The translations under genes were made by a program, and so were the position numbers. DNA of 64,000 nucleotides from Flavobacterium sp. SUN052. GTDB taxonomy: Bacteria; Bacteroidota; Bacteroidia; Flavobacteriales; Flavobacteriaceae. Below are positions 61,265 to 64,000 of this stretch, one piece after another. The notes beneath the pieces were generated by a model that worked only from the letters and a program-made list of their open reading frames with translations, did no database searches and was not told where the DNA came from. The stretch covers positions 62,001-126,000 of the forward strand of contig NZ_JAPQNS010000012.1 of the NCBI RefSeq assembly GCF_028867935.1, in the 5' to 3' direction. Numbering within the stretch: the first letter of the stretch is position 1; each line of letters starts with the position of its first letter.

Positions 61265-62263
61265 TCAGCGCAGGAGGACAACGTGTCCCGAGCGAACGTA
61301 GGTAGAAGTTGTGGTGGGCGAGTCGGCGGCTTCATAGGTAACAATCCAAGTGTAGTTACCTGCCTGGCAAGGTGCTCCCTGAAATGTACCGTCCCACTGC
61401 TCGTTCAGATTATCGCTGGCATATACAACCGTTCCCCAACGGTCGAGCAATTTCACGTTCACCGATACGGCAGCGGCCAGGTAAATGGCCAATCGGTCGT
61501 TTTTGCCGTCGTTATTAGGCGTGAATGCGTCGGGCACATACACGGGCTCTGGCGGACAGGTGCTGCACCGAACCAGCTCAATATCGTCGAGTGCCAGATC
61601 GTTGCCGCAACCTCCTGCTTCAGCGTTGTTGATCAATTTAACTAATACAGGTTCATCTACGTCAGGCATAGTAAACGTAACGGCAAACCGTTGCCAGAGA
61701 GGGCGTAGCGTTTCCGGTATCGACCCAATATTGATTGTTCTGAGTGGCCGACCACTTTCAGTTTCAATCTGGATAGTGAGGTTAGGAAGCGACGAATCGG
61801 TGCAATTACCGGGCTGCAAGAGATTTAGCCCCCAAACAGAAAACTCGTAGTTAGTTCCTCCACACAGGCCCGGAATAGTTTGGCGGTAAAACTCGCCTGG
61901 CAGATTTGAGCCGTTAACGATCAACATGTTGCCTCCAACATTACCCGTATGGTCCTGAGATAGGCCGTGCCATACCGAACTAAAACATGTTCTGTCGGAG
62001 GTTGTCGAAATGGTGTATTCCCCATTATCGGGACACGATTTCATCACTAATTGATAGGATGTGCGCCCTGCGAGCGAAGGCGTACCGTCTGCTGTTCCGA
62101 AGGATTCGCGAATGAGTACCTCGGCAGTGGGCCCCGAACACGATTGGGCAACACTTCGCTGACTGACGGTACAGGCGAAAACCATAAACCCGCCAGCAAC
62201 AAAACGCAACGATTTGTAAAGTCGTTTTGCCAATGTCAATAACGTTATTAATGAGGCAGGCAT
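61265..62263 (-). CDS. Exported protein with T9SS type B (gliding-associated) C-terminal domain
   Basis: A 332-residue protein with a signal peptide (about 1-40, ending SVAQ) and a galactose-binding-like or lectin-like module (about 45-230: SLAGRTSYQLVMKSCPDNGEYTIS, NYEFSVWGLNLL, LALDDIELVRC). The C-terminus (VYVPDAFTPNNDGKNDRLAI, LLDRWGTVVYAS, WDGTFQG, VRSGHVVLLR) is the type B sorting domain that anchors or releases T9SS cargo at the cell surface. Several cysteines suggest disulfides. It is on the strand opposite the neighbouring phosphopantetheinyl transferase. Confidence 0.85.
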   Translation of the reverse strand: MPASLITLLTLAKRLYKSLRFVAGGFMVFACTVSQRSVAQSCSGPTAEVLIRESFGTADGTPSLAGRTSYQLVMKSCPDNGEYTISTTSDRTCFSSVWHGLSQDHTGNVGGNMLIVNGSNLPGEFYRQTIPGLCGGTNYEFSVWGLNLLQPGNCTDSSLPNLTIQIETESGRPLRTINIGSIPETLRPLWQRFAVTFTMPDVDEPVLVKLINNAEAGGCGNDLALDDIELVRCSTCPPEPVYVPDAFTPNNDGKNDRLAIYLAAAVSVNVKLLDRWGTVVYASDNLNEQWDGTFQGAPCQAGNYTWIVTYEAADSPTTTSTYVRSGHVVLLR

Positions 62264-62350
62264 AACGTCTATTTGGACGCGGTCATATATAAGTCGTCAC
62301 CCAACTTGTCAGGCAGATTAAGTAGTCGTTTTCTATAAAACAAATCCCAT

Positions 62351-62358
62351 TATTTTTG
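62351..62358 (+). promoter_or_regulatory. -7 element just before the Sfp-type gene
   Basis: TATTTTTG is a perfect TAnnTTTG, 4 bases before the ATG at 62363; a TTTT at 62329-62332 lies 18 bases upstream in place of the -33 TTTG. Transcription probably starts at or beside the start codon. Confidence 0.5.
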
Positions 62359-62362
62359 TCCC

Positions 62363-63127
62363 ATGCCGACTACTACCGTTACCTGTTTACCTCAGCTCAC
62401 TATTCACTGGCAACTTTGGGATAAAAGCCCGATAGAAGCCAATCGTGTAACGATTTTTCGACTCAAGCTACCCGACAATGAGCAACTGGTAAGCAACTGG
62501 CATGCGCTTCTTCAAGCTCGGGAACAGCAACGAGCCGCCAAGTTTCGCCAACTCGCCAACCGCAATGCGTTTATTCTGGGGCGCGGGTTGTTCCGAATCA
62601 TTGCGGGTCAACTTATTGGCCAACCTCCCCAACAGGTAACTATTGACACTTCTTATACCGGAAAACCATATCTGGCTCATGCCCCTAACTGGCATTTAAG
62701 CGTTTCGCACACGGGTGATTGGGTCGTGGTAGCGGTAGCTCAAGTACCGGTTGGTATTGATGTGGAGTACGTCAATCCACGGTTTATCATCGACGATCTG
62801 ATTCCCGCCGTCCTAACGCCCGATGAGCAACGAACAATGACCAAAAGTACTAATGCGCGTCTATTGTTTTATGAGCTCTGGACCAGGAAAGAAGCGCTTG
62901 TGAAAGCAACAGGTAAAGGAATGGACGACGATTTCATAAATGTTCCCGGCTTGGAGGGTCGCCATGTTGTCGACAGTGATCTGATTGGCGACATGGGGCC
63001 CTGGCAGGTACAGCCTTTCGTAATAGCCGATTCATACCAGGCTGCTCTTGCCTATGTCTACGAACCGCCCATGCAATCGCACCAATTTTACGATGTCAGC
63101 TCGGCAATTATTCCTATTTCTCAGTAA
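62363..63127 (+). CDS. 4'-phosphopantetheinyl transferase (Sfp family)
   Basis: A 254-residue Sfp/HetI-type enzyme. The marks are RGLFRIIAGQLIG, YTGKPYLA, LSVSHTGDWVVVAVA, GIDVEYVNP (Mg site near 131-139) and WTRKEALVKATGKG (173-186). It moves phosphopantetheine from CoA to carrier domains of fatty-acid, polyketide or peptide synthases. No carrier protein or synthase lies next to it. The following glycosyltransferase starts within its stop codon (TAATG overlap). Confidence 0.92.
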   Translation: MPTTTVTCLPQLTIHWQLWDKSPIEANRVTIFRLKLPDNEQLVSNWHALLQAREQQRAAKFRQLANRNAFILGRGLFRIIAGQLIGQPPQQVTIDTSYTGKPYLAHAPNWHLSVSHTGDWVVVAVAQVPVGIDVEYVNPRFIIDDLIPAVLTPDEQRTMTKSTNARLLFYELWTRKEALVKATGKGMDDDFINVPGLEGRHVVDSDLIGDMGPWQVQPFVIADSYQAALAYVYEPPMQSHQFYDVSSAIIPISQ

Positions 63128-64000
63128 TGGTGAGACGAAAAATTCGGGTACTGGAAACCATTCGGCAAGGGCAAATTGGTGGTGGCGAAACCCACCTGCT
63201 CGACTTGGTAGAACACCTGGACAAATCTGAATTTGAACCCGTTGTCCTGTCGTTTACCGATGGGCCCATGATCGATCGGTTGCAACAACTCGATATTCCC
63301 GTACATATTATTCCCACTACCTGCCCCTTTGATCTGACCAAATGGGCAACAGTGAAAGCATTTATCGAGCAACAACGCGTCGACTTGGTCCATGCGCATG
63401 GCACCAGAGCTTGTTCCAACGTTTTTTGGGCATCCCACAGACTTCATCGGCCACTCGTGTACACCATTCATGGGTGGAGCTTCCACGACGATCAAAACCC
63501 CATTGTCAGAACAATTCGGACCAAAGGCGAACAAGTACTCACCCAACGCACTGATGTCAATATTTCGGTATCGGCATCTAATCAGGCAACCGGCTATTCG
63601 AGGTTAAGCAATTTTCAGTCGGTGGTGATAAACAATGGGATTAATCTCCAGAAGTTCGATCCGTCCCGGTCATTTAGTAATCTACGGTCTGAGTTAGGCA
63701 TTTCACCTGAATCCATTGTGGTTTCGTTTGTGGCTCGGTTTACGCACCAGAAACAACCAATTACGTTACTCAATGCGTTTGCTCAGGCCGTCAAAGAGAA
63801 TCCACAATTACATCTATTGATGGTTGGCGATGGCGATCAACGCGCCGATGTTGACGCCTTGGTCAGTCAGCTTGCCTGCCAAGACCGGATTACGCTAACT
63901 TCCTTCAGGCAGGATGTGCCGGCAGTTTTAGCGGCAACTGATATTTACGTACTTCCTTCACTTTGGGAAGGTCTATCCATTGCGTTGCTGGAGGCAATGA
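63127..64000 (+). CDS. Glycosyltransferase family 4 protein (cut by window end)
   Basis: A partial gene of at least 291 codons, with no stop before the window edge. The ATG at 63127 overlaps the stop of the phosphopantetheinyl transferase gene, so translation is coupled. The N-terminus (VLETIRQGQIGGGETHLLDLVEHL) and later IGGGETHL, HAHGTRACSN, TIHGWSF, VNNGINLQKFDPS and the EGL-like motif SLWEGLSIALLEAM fit a GT-B retaining glycosyltransferase. The acceptor is unknown; polysaccharide or glycolipid synthesis is likely. Confidence 0.85.
   Translation, partial: MVRRKIRVLETIRQGQIGGGETHLLDLVEHLDKSEFEPVVLSFTDGPMIDRLQQLDIPVHIIPTTCPFDLTKWATVKAFIEQQRVDLVHAHGTRACSNVFWASHRLHRPLVYTIHGWSFHDDQNPIVRTIRTKGEQVLTQRTDVNISVSASNQATGYSRLSNFQSVVINNGINLQKFDPSRSFSNLRSELGISPESIVVSFVARFTHQKQPITLLNAFAQAVKENPQLHLLMVGDGDQRADVDALVSQLACQDRITLTSFRQDVPAVLAATDIYVLPSLWEGLSIALLEAM

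Overview
The window looks like a chromosomal stretch of a Cytophagales bacterium (Bacteroidota), most like Spirosoma and its relatives. The signs are a type IX secretion (T9SS) PorP/SprF protein, proteins with T9SS type A and type B C-terminal sorting tails, FtsB/DivIC, an atypical ECF sigma factor, a cryptochrome of DASH type, glycine-rich TPM proteins, and promoters of the Bacteroidota type (-7 TAnnTTTG). The genus is inferred, not proven. I found no rRNA, tRNA, CRISPR array, transposase or integrase. The sequence is mostly housekeeping, with small accessory islands.

Layout. 0-3.6 kb: serine biosynthesis (fused SerB-like/SerA, a small membrane protein, SerC-like aminotransferase). 3.7-7.4 kb: outer-membrane barrel with 11-residue repeats, then a T9SS-exported protein. 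7.4-9.5 kb: a membrane-tethered trypsin-like protease behind its ECF sigma factor, and a small lipoprotein. 9.6-14.8 kb: PorP/SprF-like protein divergent from a 1308-residue T9SS type B surface protein. 14.9-21.4 kb: ruvB, arsR-like, moxR-like, rlmN, cvpA, yqeY, dinB-like, engB. 21.4-29.7 kb: a reverse-strand block with three related lytic transglycosylases, a glycoside hydrolase and recQ. 29.9-34.7 kb: a lysine-rich exported protein, eno, divIC, LMW-PTP and gpmI. 34.8-42.8 kb: lipoprotein, two TPM proteins with LemA, cry-DASH, DUF547, SDR, epimerase-like protein, prfA. 42.9-50.4 kb: Uma2, lipoprotein, mnmH, pdxJ, aldo/keto reductase, BNR-repeat protein, GNAT. 50.5-54.3 kb: TIM-barrel isomerase and DUF1080 protein, then galU and a plant-type glucuronokinase-like GHMP kinase. 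54.4-57.4 kb: acidic protein, then a CI-like XRE repressor divergent from a three-gene operon with a RecE-like PD-(D/E)XK nuclease; two matching operator-like sites lie in the shared promoter region. 57.4-64 kb: AsmA-like protein, a 37-residue membrane microprotein abutting a lipid kinase, SUI1/YciH, FkbM methyltransferase, another T9SS type B protein, an Sfp-type phosphopantetheinyl transferase and a glycosyltransferase cut by the window edge.

Two signals stand out. First, many intergenic gaps hold long inverted repeats whose arms are built from short words repeated with small changes. Each locus has its own word but shares the architecture, and several run into coding sequence, making a lipoprotein signal peptide, a protein C-terminus and false N-terminal extensions. 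Second, the XRE/RecE-like module at 54.9-57.4 kb looks like a compact, repressor-controlled recombination or phage-derived system of unknown purpose.
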